From: Tragulus kanchil
Taxonomy: Eukaryota; Chordata; Mammalia; Artiodactyla; Tragulidae
Direction: 5' to 3'
Length of the DNA: 64,000 bases
Assembly (NCBI GenBank): GCA_022376925.1
Contig: JAIOJX010000006.1
Coordinates: 63,449,394-63,513,393, forward strand
In this document: positions 38,499-50,329 of the stretch, piece by piece
How positions within the stretch are numbered: the first letter of the stretch is position 1
Layout of the letters: the number at the start of each line of letters is the position of its first letter
Program-made: the position numbers and the translations under genes
Notes under the pieces: generated by a model
The model's database searches: none
What the model saw: the letters and a program-made list of their open reading frames with translations, nothing else
What the model was told of the DNA's origin: nothing

Positions 38499-39085
38499 GT
38501 GAGTCAATGAAATCTTCCTCTTTATTTTTACTTTCGCTTTTCATGACTTAATAAAATATGTTCTATTTTGTATAAAAAATAAATTAATATTATGATGATA
38601 GCTAAATGCTTTGATAAAGATATGCTCTTTAATGATTGCTTTGAAAGATATTGCAACCCTATAGCTACAGTTCATGATAATGTCAAAGGATAATATCTCT
38701 ACCAAAGGTTGTATCTTAAGGGTACTATATCTCTGTGAAATTTTACAATACTCTAAGATTATAAATGATGTTTTGTATGTGTACAAATATCCACCAGAAT
38801 CAAATAATGGAAACTTTTAGTAGGGTGGCTTTGGAGAATGTGTGTTTTGGTACTTTGTTATCCAAATTTTTATGCAGAGTCTACATTAGTTTTGTGATTG
38901 AAGTAAAATAATAGAACACTATTATTTCTCTATGTCATCTTTTTTTCAATTTGTTTATTGCTGGACTTACTAATCAATGTAAAGAGTTTGTATGTCAGCT
39001 GATTTTTCCCTTACATCTTATCAGTTAGATTCTAGTAATTTAGACTTGAAGCAGTCTTTCTGGTATTAATTTTTCTCTTATGATT

Positions 39086-39130
39086 ATACACACACACACA
39101 CACACACACACACATGCATGCACACATACA
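39086..39130. repeat. (AC)n microsatellite in intron 4
   Basis: A run of about 14 AC units with CATGCATG following, between exons 4 and 5. A possible polymorphic marker for the locus. Confidence 0.88.
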
Positions 39131-39257
39131 CATCTCAGACCATGTCATAAAGCAAACCACAGTGGAATTCTTATGTAGTTTGGAGATATATTACTCTTTG
39201 GGACCTGAATACTGCACTGTCATCTGCTAAAGACTGACTGATTTTGTTTCCTTTTAG

Positions 39258-39413
39258 ATTACAACTTGTATTGGGCTTTGGCACATAAATTGGGCCATTC
39301 CCTTGGACTTTCTCATTCTACTGACATCGGGGCTTTGATGTACCCCAACTATGTCTACAGTGGTGAAGTTTGTCTGTCTCAGGATGATGTCAATGGCATC
39401 CAGGCCATCTATG
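39258..39413 (+). CDS. MMP1-like exon 5: active-site helix with Glu to Lys change
   Basis: Acceptor tttccttttag. The exon encodes [20 protein letters not shown], then [10 protein letters not shown] and [10 protein letters not shown]. The three catalytic-zinc His are kept (residues 218, 222, 228) and the Met-turn ALMYP is present. The general-base Glu219 is Lys (AAA, 39287-39289), a single G to A change from GAA. The exon should end at the G of 39413, because exon 6 resumes with GG to complete Gly. The next two bases are AT, not GT. Without splicing there, the frame reads D, E and then TGA at 39419-39421. Confidence 0.9.
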
Positions 39414-39593
39414 ATGAGTGAGGTAGGGTAAACCAGCCAAATGCTCATGACCTATGCATGTGCTTCAAATATAATGGCAATGACTGAGTAGTTGAAAGAT
39501 CCTTCAGTATATATATATATTTTTTTTTGTTCCTGTGTGTCAATATAGTATGTAGAGCCTCATTAACTTCAGGATCTTTGTTTATTGTTTAAG

Positions 39594-39711
39594 GGTCATC
39601 TAATAAACTGCACCAGATCCCAGTGTCACAAACCCCACGACCCTGTGACAACAGGCTTACATTTGATGCTATAACCAAAATTCGTGGGGAATTGTTCTTT
39701 TTCAAAGACAA
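39594..39711 (+). CDS. MMP1-like exon 6: hinge and first hemopexin blade
   Basis: Acceptor tgtttaag. Read in the frame set by exon 5 it gives a hinge SSNKLHQIPVSQTPRP, then CDNRLTFDAITKIRGELFFF, the first hemopexin blade with the disulfide Cys. Donor gtataa at 39712. 118 nt, open in this frame. AATAAA occurs inside it at 39602-39607. Confidence 0.9.
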
Positions 39712-40109
39712 GTATAAATATAATTAATGTTGACATATTTACAATAATTATACATTTGTGTGAATTTTCTAATTCTTCAATATTTTATTCACACATAATT
39801 ATAAAAATCCATAAGATAAACAACATTGTAAGTCTTGCTTCCATGACACATAAAAATATGTAAAGTTTGGCAGTGGAAAGAAATATAACTTTCAGAGGGT
39901 GGCACATATGTCCATGATGGAGCAAAGACTGGTCTTCCAACTCTGGACTGAAAATTCCTTTCCCTAGTACACTCTCTGCTATGGTAAATGTGATGATGTA
40001 TATAAAGAAAAACTGCATTTTGGACTGTACAGCTAAAATCATATCTCTACACTCCACCGAGTGTTATGTTGCCCAGAGCCCAGATAGGGAAGGCCACCCT
40101 TTCTGTTTG

Positions 40110-42289
40110 TATTGTTCTCCCATATGCACCACGAAGTGCTCCCTAATCCTCCATCTAACAGATCTTCGTTGTGCGCTGGAGGCTGAGAGGAGGAAAGGAA
40201 ACTTTGTTTGAAGACTAGCTGCCCACTTCCACTCCCTCAACCCCAACTCCCACCCTGCCTTCCCTAAGACCTGGCATTTTTCTCCTTAAGGCATTACAGT
40301 CCTGGAACTCACTCTGGCTTTGTCTTCCCATCCAAACTGACTCGTTCAGGGATGAGAGCAAATAGTTCTTTTCTTGATCTTGTAATCCTCCCCTTCCAAA
40401 AGAAAACCATTAGGAATTTGAAAGAAGTCAACAAATCTCTTTGATCCTATAGAATAATTGATGTTTTGCACCATTTTCTGTTAATATCTATACATGATAA
40501 ATGCAAGTTATCAGGACACCTAGTTAAATATCTAAATTAATTTTATTTGTAAATATCTATACAAACATATGAGGGTCATTGATGAGAAAGAATGTTTTTT
40601 CTTTCTTCCCTTTCCTCTTTCTCTTAATAATTTTGCTCCTTTCTTTTTCTCTTCCTCTTCCTCCTCTGCTGCTGATGTTTCTTATTCTTCATCTTCCTCT
40701 TCTATTTTAATGGAAAGCTGTCAGAATGTCAAAATACCTCAGATGTGAAAAACAAGTTCCATTTGACAGGAAGAGTTGTTCAGGGAGAGTTGGGATAGGA
40801 TAATGAAATCTAGCATTCCCTATGACCTTAACATTTACCCATGAGGGAACCAAAACTTGGACGTGGTCACAGATTTTCACAAGATGTTTAGCCATTTAGG
40901 GGGAAGCTTGAAGCAGGGACTGACATGAGGATTTGGGAGCACATAATTGGTCTGGAGATGATCCCATGAGGCATAGGCAAGGAGTTAGAAACTGAGATAG
41001 ATAAGGAAGCAGAGATAACAGGGGTGTGCCCATGCTTAGGTTACCACTGTGGCCAACAGGAGCCCAGTCCCACTTCAGACCCCTTGAAGTCCTCATTTTT
41101 CAGTATCATCCCACCAAAGGGCAAGTGACCTGGCATCTCCCCACCTTCATTGAGGATGGTCCTGAAGGTATCAACTAGTCAGCACCTTGGCTGGACTGAC
41201 ACTGGGCCATCCATTGTTCTCCCATATGCACCACGATGCTCTATCCTCCATCTAACGATCTCGCGCTGGAGGCTGAGAGGAGGAAAGGAAACTTTGTTTG
41301 AAGACTAGCTGCCCACTTCCACTCCCTCAACCCCAACTCCCACCCTGCCTTCCCTAAGACCTGGCATTTTTCTCCTTAAGGCATTACAGTCCTGGAACTC
41401 ACTCTGGCTTTGTCTTCCCATCCAAACTGACTCGTTCAGGGATGAGAGCAAATAGTTCTTTTCTTGATCTTGTAATCCTCCCCTTCCAAAAGAAAACCAT
41501 TAGGAATTTGAAAGAAGTCAACAAATCTCTTTGATCCTATAGAATAATTGATGTTTTGCACCATTTTCTGTTAATATCTATACATGATAAATGCAAGTTA
41601 TCAGGACACCTAGTTAAATATCTAAATTAATTTTATTTGTAAATATCTATACAAACATATGAGGGTCATTGATGAGAAAGAATGTTTTTTCTTTCTTCCC
41701 TTTCCTCTTTCTCTTAATAATTTTGCTCCTTTCTTTTTCTCTTCCTCTTCCTCCTCTGCTGCTGATGTTTCTTATTCTTCATCTTCCTCTTCTATTTTAA
41801 TGGAAAGCTGTCAGAATGTCAAAATACCTCAGATGTGAAAAACAAGTTCCATTTGACAGGAAGAGTTGTTCAGGGAGAGTTGGGATAGGATAATGAAATC
41901 TAGCATTCCCTATGACCTTAACATTTACCCATGAGGGAACCAAAACTTGGACGTGGTCACAGATTTTCACAAGATGTTTAGCCATTTAGGGGGAAGCTTG
42001 AAGCAGGGACTGACATGAGGATTTGGGAGCACATAATTGGTCTGGAGATGATCCCATGAGGCATAGGCAAGGAGTTAGAAACTGAGATAGATAAGGAAGC
42101 AGAGATAACAGGGGTGTGCCCATGCTTAGGTTACCACTGTGGCCAACAGGAGCCCAGTCCCACTTCAGACCCCTTGAAGTCCTCATTTTTCAGTATCATC
42201 CCACCAAAGGGCAAGTGACCTGGCATCTCCCCACCTTCATTGAGGATGGTCCTGAAGGTATCAACTAGTCAGCACCTTGGCTGGACTGA
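40110..42289. repeat. local direct duplication 12 (40110-41204 and 41214-42289), intron 6
   Basis: Intron 6 sequence starting ttgttctcccatatgcacca recurs at about 1090-1102 bases. The first 60 bases of copy 2 carry several small deletions relative to copy 1; after that the copies agree closely. That edge pattern resembles a low-quality read or contig end. Confidence 0.92.
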
Positions 42290-42891
42290 CCCATCCTGCT
42301 CCTGGGCTGGGGAAAGCTCAAGTCTTAGAAAGATTGATGGGGATCATCTGCCCAAGCTGCATGTGACTTTGGTGGTGGGTCCAGGAAGTTGGGCCTCAAG
42401 AGTGTCTGCTAGAGAAACTGACAAGGAAGGTTCTTTCCCATGTCTCAGGCTATGTAGGGCCCTTTATTATTTTCCAAGACTGATTCATTATGGTGCTTTC
42501 ATTCAGCTTCTATAGTTTTGAGAACACCTGTGTCAGCCCACCTTGAAGTCTCTGACAGCAGAGACTTTCTGTCTATGTTTCCCTGTCTCTGTCTACTGTA
42601 AAATGAACATGGCAAAATTATCAACTGAAAAAATAATAGAAGGGAAGAGCTTGCTGTGGGCAACCTTGAAGATCTGACTTTATAAATCTGATTTTAAAAT
42701 TAAATTTTACCTCTTATAAGCTGTGTGGCTTCCATTTCTCATCTATAAAGTGAGAGTTTACAATGTAGGCTGTTTGTGAGATAAGTCATGGTGTAATTTT
42801 AAAGTGCTTATCTTGTATTCCAGGTAAAGAAGGAACTGAGAACACGGACAATGCTGGCGGTTGTCATTATCTTGGTTTCTTTTCAAATCAG

Positions 42892-43022
42892 GTTCATTAT
42901 CTGTTCTCAATTCTACTACCCAGGGGTCTCAGTCATGTTCATCTCTGGTTTCTGGCCAGATCTGTCAAAAGGGGTTGAGACAGCTTATGATGTTCCTGAA
43001 AAGATGAAACCAATCTTTTAAA
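42892..43022 (+). CDS. MMP1-like exon 7, copy A (two 1-base deletions)
   Basis: First of three tandem copies of hemopexin exon 7, starting FIICSQFYYPGVSVMFISGF. Relative to the copies at 44088 and 45183 it lacks one A in the GAAAAAGATG run and one T in the CTTTTTAAA run, so its last third is frameshifted. Both differences are homopolymer-length changes, as expected of sequencing or consensus error. It is probably an artefactual duplicate. Confidence 0.8.
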
Positions 43023-44087
43023 GTAATACCTCTGAATTTCCCCTATTTTTATGATACAATGCTATCATTGATTTGGACTGAGAAATAACAGTGACTGCAT
43101 ACCTTCTTCTGAGTAATTAGAATAAAACCCAAATAGCTAGCAATTTACCCATGAGGACCAAAACTTTGGAGCACAGTTACCATTTAGGGGAAGCTTGAAG
43201 CAGGGACTGACATGAGGATTTGGGAGCACATAATTGGTCTGGAGATGATCCCATGAGGCATAGGCAAGGAGTTAGAAACTGAGATAGATAAGGAAGCAGA
43301 GATAACAGGGGTGTGCCCATGCTTAGGTTACCACTGTGGCCAACAGGAGCCCAGTCCCACTTCAGACCCCTTGAAGTCCTCATTTTTCAGTATCATCCCA
43401 CCAAAGGGCAAGTGACCTGGCATCTCCCCACCTTCATTGAGGATGGTCCTGAAGGTATCAACTAGTCAGCACCTTGGCTGGACTGACCCATCCTGCTCCT
43501 GGGCTGGGGAAAGCTCAAGTCTTAGAAAGATTGATGGGGATCATCTGCCCAAGCTGCATGTGACTTTGGTGGTGGGTCCAGGAAGTTGGGCCTCAAGAGT
43601 GTCTGCTAGAGAAACTGACAAGGAAGGTTCTTTCCCATGTCTCAGGCTATGTAGGGCCCTTTATTATTTTCCAAGACTGATTCATTATGGTGCTTTCATT
43701 CAGCTTCTATAGTTTTGAGAACACCTGTGTCAGCCCACCTTGAAGTCTCTGACAGCAGAGACTTTCTGTCTATGTTTCCTGTCTCTGTCTACTGTAAAAT
43801 GAACATGGCAAAATTATCAACTGAAAAAATAATAGAAGGGAAGAGCTTGCTGTGGGCAACCTTGAAGATCTGACTTTATAAATCTGATTTTAAAATTAAA
43901 TTTTACCTCTTATAAGCTGTGTGGCTTCCATTTCTCATCTATAAAGTGAGAGTTTACAATGTAGGCTGTTTGTGAGATAAGTCATGGTGTAATTTTAAAG
44001 TGCTTATCTTGTATTCCAGGTAAAGAAGGAACTGAGAACACGGACAATGCTGGCGGTTGTCATTATCTTGGTTTCTTTTCAAATCAG

Positions 44088-44220
44088 GTTCATTATCTGT
44101 TCTCAATTCTACTACCCAGGGGTCTCAGTCATGTTCATCTCTGGTTTCTGGCCAGATCTGTCAAAAGGGGTTGAGACAGCTTATGATGTTCCTGAAAAAG
44201 ATGAAACCAATCTTTTTAAA
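44088..44220 (+). CDS. MMP1-like exon 7, copy B
   Basis: Acceptor ttcaaatcag. Encodes FIICSQFYYPGVSVMFISGF, WPDLSKGVETAYDVPEKDET and NLFK, the second hemopexin blade. It ends AAA with gtaata following at 44221. MMP1 exon 7 should leave one extra base (G) for exon 8. Here splicing at this GT leaves none, so the junction is out of phase by one. Confidence 0.85.
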
Positions 44221-45182
44221 GTAATACCTCTGAATTTCCCCTATTTTTATGATACAATGCTATCATTGATTTGGACTGAGAAATAACAGTGACTGCATAC
44301 CTTCTTCTGAGTAATTAGAATAAAACCCAAATAGCTAGCAATTTAACTTTTCCTTTTAATTTGATTATGAAACTGAAAGTAAGAAATACTGTATTTGGGC
44401 ATTTTATGTATTGTAAAAGTACATATTTCCCAGACTGCTTATATAAAAAATAGAGAGACCCATATCAGACCTAAAGGAAGCTGAGAAAAAAATTTGTTCT
44501 AGGGTGTGTTTTTCTTTTTTCAGGAATCTTCCTAATAGGCATTACATTAATGGTTTAAGGGAGACTGAGAGCCTAACTTTCTCATGAGCTGCACAGCTTT
44601 ATAGATGGGCCACTGTCCACAAATTCCAAGCATAGACTACTTTGATTCCCTTAGATCCAATTATATTCCAACATTCAGCCATGGTCTTGTGTATATTTTC
44701 CAAAAATCTGGTTGTTAGAAAATAATTCAGATATTTGGTTTTGTGTGCACAAAATAGTAAGATAACTGATCCTGATAGCTTTACGGTGGGTAACTGAAAT
44801 CAGTTTAAATAAGCAAAGAATTTTGAAACATACTAATGCGTGTATCACAAAAATAAAGAGGAATATATAATGTGCATTCATGCAGCATCACTCTGGCTTC
44901 ATAAAGAATCCTTTGCCAGGAACTAGCCTGGCAAAGATTTGCTCAGGGCTGCCTTCCAGGCGAATGTGGAAGTGTGCATTATCCTTCTGTCCCTGTAGGA
45001 CCACTCTTGTCCACCCTCACTCCTGGTATGCCATTTTGAATAAAGCCCTCCTGAAAGGAAGCTGAGTTTTAATAAGTCATGGTGTAATTTTAAAGTGCTT
45101 ATCTTGTATTCCAGGTAAAGAAGGAACTGAGAACACGGACAATGCTGGCGGTTGTCATTATCTTGGTTTCTTTTCAAATCAG

Positions 45183-45315
45183 GTTCATTATCTGTTCTCA
45201 ATTCTACTACCCAGGGGTCTCAGTCATGTTCATCTCTGGTTTCTGGCCAGATCTGTCAAAAGGGGTTGAGACAGCTTATGATGTTCCTGAAAAAGATGAA
45301 ACCAATCTTTTTAAA
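45183..45315 (+). CDS. MMP1-like exon 7, copy C
   Basis: Same sequence as copy B, 1095 bases downstream, with the same acceptor and the same gtaata after AAA. It lies in the second copy of the 43979/45075 duplication. A single-copy gene would keep only one of A, B and C. Confidence 0.8.
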
Positions 45316-46347
45316 GTAATACCTCTGAATTTCCCCTATTTTTATGATACAATGCTATCATTGATTTGGACTGAGAAATAACAGTGACTGCATACCTTCT
45401 TCTGAGTAATTAGAATAAAACCCAAATAGCTAGCAATTTAACTTTTCCTTTTAATTTGATTATGAAACTGAAAGTAAGAAATACTGTATTTGGGCATTTT
45501 ATGTATTGTAAAAGTACATATTTCCCAGACTGCTTATATAAAAAAAAATAGAGAGACCCATATCAGACCTAAAGGAAGCTGAGAAAAAAATTTGTTCTAG
45601 GGTGTGTTTTTCTTTTTTCAGGAATCTTCCTAATAGGCATTACATTAATGGTTTAAGGGAGACTGAGAGCCTAACTTTCTCATGAGCTGCACAGCTTTAT
45701 AGATGGGCCACTGTCCACAAATTCCAAGCATAGACTACTTTGATTCCCTTAGATCCAATTATATTCCAACATTCAGCCATGGTCTTGTGTATATTTTCCA
45801 AAAATCTGGTTGTTAGAAAATAATTCAGATATTTGGTTTTGTGTGCACAAAATAGTAAGATAACTGATCCTGATAGCTTTACGGTGGGTAACTGAAATCA
45901 GTTTAAATAAGCAAAGAATTTTGAAACATACTAATGCGTGTATCACAAAAATAAAGAGGAATATATAATGTGCATTCATGCAGCATCACTCTGGCTTCAT
46001 AAAGAATCCTTTGCCAGGAACTAGCCTGGCAAAGATTTGCTCAGGGCTGCCTTCCAGGCGAATGTGGAAGTGTGCATTATCCTTCTGTCCCTGTAGGACC
46101 ACTCTTGTCCACCCTCACTCCCTGTGCAGCTGAAGAAGTGAACCACTAGAGAGAAACTAAGCCACTAGGGGAAAATGCCCAACTTAGGTGCAGATCATTT
46201 TGGAATAAAGCCCTCCAATCTACTTGTGATGTGAACAGCTGGAGGAAATTCTACACACTGACTTCCAGAATCTCAAGCAAATTGTCTCATGGTCATTTTG
46301 GGGTTTTTTTTTTTTTTTTTTTTTGGTTTTTTTTTTTTGGTTGACAG

Positions 46348-46510
46348 ACAGTAAATACGGGGTTGCTAAGGCAAGTGAGATACTGCCCGGTTGCCCCAAG
46401 GACATCTACAGCTCCTTTGGCTTCCCTAGAAATGTGAGGAAAGTCGATGCTGCCGTTCATGAGGAGGAAACCAGAAAGATATACTTCTTTGTTGACAATG
46501 AGTATTGGAG
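46348..46510 (+). CDS. MMP1-like exon 8, copy A
   Basis: Acceptor after a long T/G tract at ttgacag. In the expected frame it reads SKYGVAKASEILPGCPKDIY, SSFGFPRNVRKVDAAVHEEE and KIYFFVDNEYWR, the third hemopexin blade. Donor gtaaac at 46511. The usual KYW of this blade is KYG. If exon 7 ends at AAA, the frame shifts here and stops at TGA 46435-46437. Confidence 0.87.
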
Positions 46511-46924
46511 GTAAACACAGACCCTTGGAGATCTTAGCCCATCAGATCTCTCTTTGGAAGTAAAAAAGTGCCTTCTTTTTAAGTTATTTTCATATTGTGC
46601 TTAAACTCTTTCTGTGAATGGATGCAGCCAAGTTGAGTGTCATTTAGTCCACTGCCTGTTATCATCACACAACACCTGTCCTTGGAAGGCAAGGGACTTG
46701 CAGTATTGAGTTTCAGAAGGAGATTTTTTCTTTTTTAAATGGCAGAGCCTGAGATAAAATTTGAATCATATTTTTAGAGTTGATATCTCTTTAGGGATAG
46801 TCTAGTATGTCTCAATCTCCCATATCCCTGTTGAACCAGAACCAATTATAAGTTTCTAACATTTTATACCAATGATGCACCCATCCAAAATTGTTTTAAG
46901 CAATCATTGGATTTCAATGAAGTG

Positions 46925-47040
46925 GAGATAAAGGTAATACCTACCTGTCAGGTTTGTTATGAAGATTAAATGAATCAATGCACTGAAAGCACTCCAAACA
47001 GTGACTGACACATGAAAAGCAATTTGTGAATTCTGTTATT
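46925..47040 (+). mobile_element. MIR-like element in intron 8 (copy at 47997-48115)
   Basis: ataaaggtaatacctacctg and attaaatgaatcaatgcact with aacagtgactgacacatgaa follow the MIR core in order. Repeated by duplication 15. Confidence 0.6.
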
Positions 47041-47421
47041 TATTGTAATTATATTAACCTCACACATATATATTTCTAATCAATTTTTTGCATGCGGGAG
47101 GCTAGCCTGGCAAAGATTTGCTCAGGCTGCCTTCCAGGCGAATGTGGAAGTGTGCATTATCCTTCTGTCCCTGTAGGACCACTCTTGTCCACCCTCACTC
47201 CTGTGCAGCTGAAGAAGTGAACCACTAGAGAGAAACTAAGCCACTAGGGGAAAATGCCCAACTTAGGTGCAGATCATTTTGGAATAAAGCCCTCCAATCT
47301 ACTTGTGATGTGAACAGCTGGAGGAAATTCTACACACTGACTTCCAGAATCTCAAGCAAATTGTCTCATGGTCATTTTGGGGTTTTTTTTTTTTTTTTGG
47401 TTTTTTTTTTTTGGTTGACAG

Positions 47422-47584
47422 ACAGTAAATACGGGGTTGCTAAGGCAAGTGAGATACTGCCCGGTTGCCCCAAGGACATCTACAGCTCCTTTGGCTTCCC
47501 TAGAAATGTGAGGAAAGTCGATGCTGCCGTTCATGAGGAGGAAACCAGAAAGATATACTTCTTTGTTGACAATGAGTATTGGAG
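47422..47584 (+). CDS. MMP1-like exon 8, copy B
   Basis: Second copy of exon 8, 1074 bases downstream, with the same coding sequence and donor. The poly-T/G tract before its acceptor is shorter than in copy A. Probably the same genomic exon entered twice by the local duplication. Confidence 0.82.
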
Positions 47585-48131
47585 GTAAACACAGACCCTT
47601 GGAGATCTTAGCCCATCAGATCTCTCTTTGGAAGTAAAAAAGTGCCTTCTTTTTAAGTTATTTTCATATTGTGCTTAAACTCTTTCTGTGAATGGATGCA
47701 GCCAAGTTGAGTGTCATTTAGTCCACTGCCTGTTATCATCACACAACACCTGTCCTTGGAAGGCAAGGGACTTGCAGTATTGAGTTTCAGAAGGAGATTT
47801 TTTCTTTTTTAAATGGCAGAGCCTGAGATAAAATTTGAATCATATTTTTAGAGTTGATATCTCTTTAGGGATAGTCTAGTATGTCTCAATCTCCCATATC
47901 CCTGTTGAACCAGAACCAATTATAAGTTTCTAACATTTTATACCAATGATGCACCCATCCAAAATTGTTTTAAGCAATCATTGGATTTCAATGAAGTGGA
48001 GATAAAGGTAATACCTACCTGTCAGGTTTGTTATGAAGATTAAATGAATCAATGCACTGAAAGCACTCCAAACAGTGACTGACACATGAAAAGCTGTTTG
48101 TGAATTCTGTTATTTATTGTAATTATATTAA

Positions 48132-48275
<144 letters not shown>

Positions 48276-48461
48276 TAAGGCTATCTAATCTCCTCATTTT
48301 GGTACCCTAAAAACAACAAAATATAGCCTTTTTCATTTTCATAAGAAAAATTTAAATACATAATTTATGCACAGAGATCACTGAATTTCCTTTTCAGGAA
48401 AACTCATGTGAAAAACTGTTATCTATTTGTTTAATCTTTCGCTTTTTTTTTTTTTTTTTAG

Positions 48462-48562
48462 GAAATTTGTATTTCTTTCAAGGATCAAGGCAGTACAAAT
48501 ATGATCCTAAAGCGAAGAGAGTTTTGACTGTCCTGAATGCTAACAGCTGGTTCAAGTGCTGA
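48462..48562 (+). CDS. MMP1-like exon 10, copy A, with stop
   Basis: Acceptor after a T-run at ttttag. Reads GNLYFFQGSRQYKYDPKAKR then VLTVLNANSWFKC and TGA (48560-48562). The terminal Cys pairs with the Cys of exon 6 to close the hemopexin propeller. The C-terminus SWFKC corresponds to SWFNC of MMP1. Confidence 0.88.
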
Positions 48563-49249
48563 AATAACTTATGGCTGATTATCACAAAGGAGATGGAAAA
48601 ATATTCCTATGTGCCTAAAAATATTCTTTATTTTCTGAATTTCTTTATTTTCAATACTTTATATATCCTCCTGGTGTCACTGAGTTAGAGACATATATGC
48701 CCTTGCTCTAACCCCAATCTGGACATTCTATGTTCTATACTTCTTCATGAACTTACACAATTTAGTTTCAAGCTAGCACCATAGATGTTGAGGTCATGGC
48801 TTCTCCTTAGGTTTATACAGCATCTCTTTCCAGAGTTTCAGATTCTGACCTTAATTCTGGCAGTTATAAGGATTCTTATCTTATCTTCCCTGAATGGGTC
48901 AAGAGCCCCAGTCTCAGCAAAAGAAAAATAGTGTAAAAGTATATGCCTCTGAATGATTGTATCATCCTGATATGTAGAGAACAGCACTGTCTCATATTTT
49001 TAAAAATCACATATTTATTATTTTGTGAAAGAACATAACATACTCATTAGTCATTGTTTAGATACATATAGAAAAGCACATAAGTATAAATTTCAATCTT
49101 TACAAGGTAAACATAATAGATAATCAGTACTGAGATCAAAAAAAAAAAAAAGAAATTTTATAAATATCCCTGATGTGTTTATTGTGTTCCCTTACGGAAA
49201 CCAAACTTAAGATTTGTAATTATATTAACACACATTATAATATTTCTAA

Positions 49250-49369
<120 letters not shown>

Positions 49370-49553
49370 TAAGGCTATCTAATCTCCTCATTTTGGTACC
49401 CTAAAAACAACAAAATATAGCCTTTTTCATTTTCATAAGAAAAATTTAAATACATAATTTATGCACAGAGATCACTGAATTTCCTTTTCAGGAAAACTCA
49501 TGTGAAAAACTGTTATCTATTTGTTTAATCTTTCGCTTTTTTTTTTTTTTTAG

Positions 49554-49654
49554 GAAATTTGTATTTCTTTCAAGGATCAAGGCAGTACAAATATGATCCT
49601 AAAGCGAAGAGAGTTTTGACTGTCCTGAATGCTAACAGCTGGTTCAAGTGCTGA
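49554..49654 (+). CDS. MMP1-like exon 10, copy B, with stop
   Basis: Repeat of exon 10 with identical coding sequence and TGA at 49652-49654. The T-run before its acceptor is shorter than in copy A. I saw no AATAAA between here and 50301, so the real polyadenylation site is unidentified. Confidence 0.82.
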
Positions 49655-50329
49655 AATAACTTATGGCTGATTATCACAAAGGAGATGGAAAAATATTCCT
49701 ATGTGCCTAAAAATATTCTTTATTTTCTGAATTTCTTTATTTTCAATACTTTATATATCCTCCTGGTGTCACTGAGTTAGAGACATATATGCCCTTGCTC
49801 TAACCCCAATCTGGACATTCTATGTTCTATACTTCTTCATGAACTTACACAATTTAGTTTCAAGCTAGCACCATAGATGTTGAGGTCATGGCTTCTCCTT
49901 AGGTTTATACAGCATCTCTTTCCAGAGTTTCAGATTCTGACCTTAATTCTGGCAGTTATAAGGATTCTTATCTTATCTTCCCTGAATGGGTCAAGAGCCC
50001 CAGTCTCAGCAAAAGAAAAATAGTGTAAAAGTATATGCCTCTGAATGATTGTATCATCCTGATATGTAGAGAACAGCACTGTCTCATATTTTTAAAAATC
50101 ACATATTTATTATTTTGTGAAAGAACATAACATACTCATTAGTCATTGTTTAGATACATATAGAAAAGCACATAAGTATAAATTTCAATCTTTACAAGGT
50201 AAACATAATAGATAATCAGTACTGAGATCAAAAAAAAAAAAAGAAATTTTATAAATATCCCTGATGTGTTTATTGTGTTCCCTTACGGAAACCAAACTTA
50301 AGGATAGGCACCATACTGACTTTTAACAT

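Larger units (their letters stand above)
41926..44344. repeat. local direct duplication 13 (41926-43141 and 43142-44344), exon 7
   Basis: Abutting copies of intron 6, exon 7 and intron 7 sequence. The start of copy 2 (43148-43192) is shortened by several deletions relative to 41926-41993. Exon 7 differs by two homopolymer bases between copies. Chained with duplications 12 and 14. Confidence 0.92.
43979..46122. repeat. local direct duplication 14 (43979-45022 and 45075-46122), exon 7
   Basis: The unit starting aagtcatggtgtaattttaa recurs at offset 1095-1098. It creates the third exon 7. The 52 bases between copies (45023-45074) belong to neither. An A-run differs (near 45540). Confidence 0.92.

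Noticed and set aside
39258..39413. reading the catalytic Lys as a simple sequencing error
   Set aside because: Not excluded, but it is a substitution rather than a homopolymer error, and exon 5 is in a non-duplicated part with an independent donor defect; kept as a finding with a check.
40707..42186. - strand ORFs in intron 6, repeated two or three times
   Set aside because: The repetition comes from duplications 12 and 13, not from conservation; products of 62-68 residues match nothing I know.
42240..42515. 91-codon + strand ORF in intron 6 (also at 43437)
   Set aside because: Lies wholly in the intron, with no splice context or family similarity; repeated only through duplication 13.
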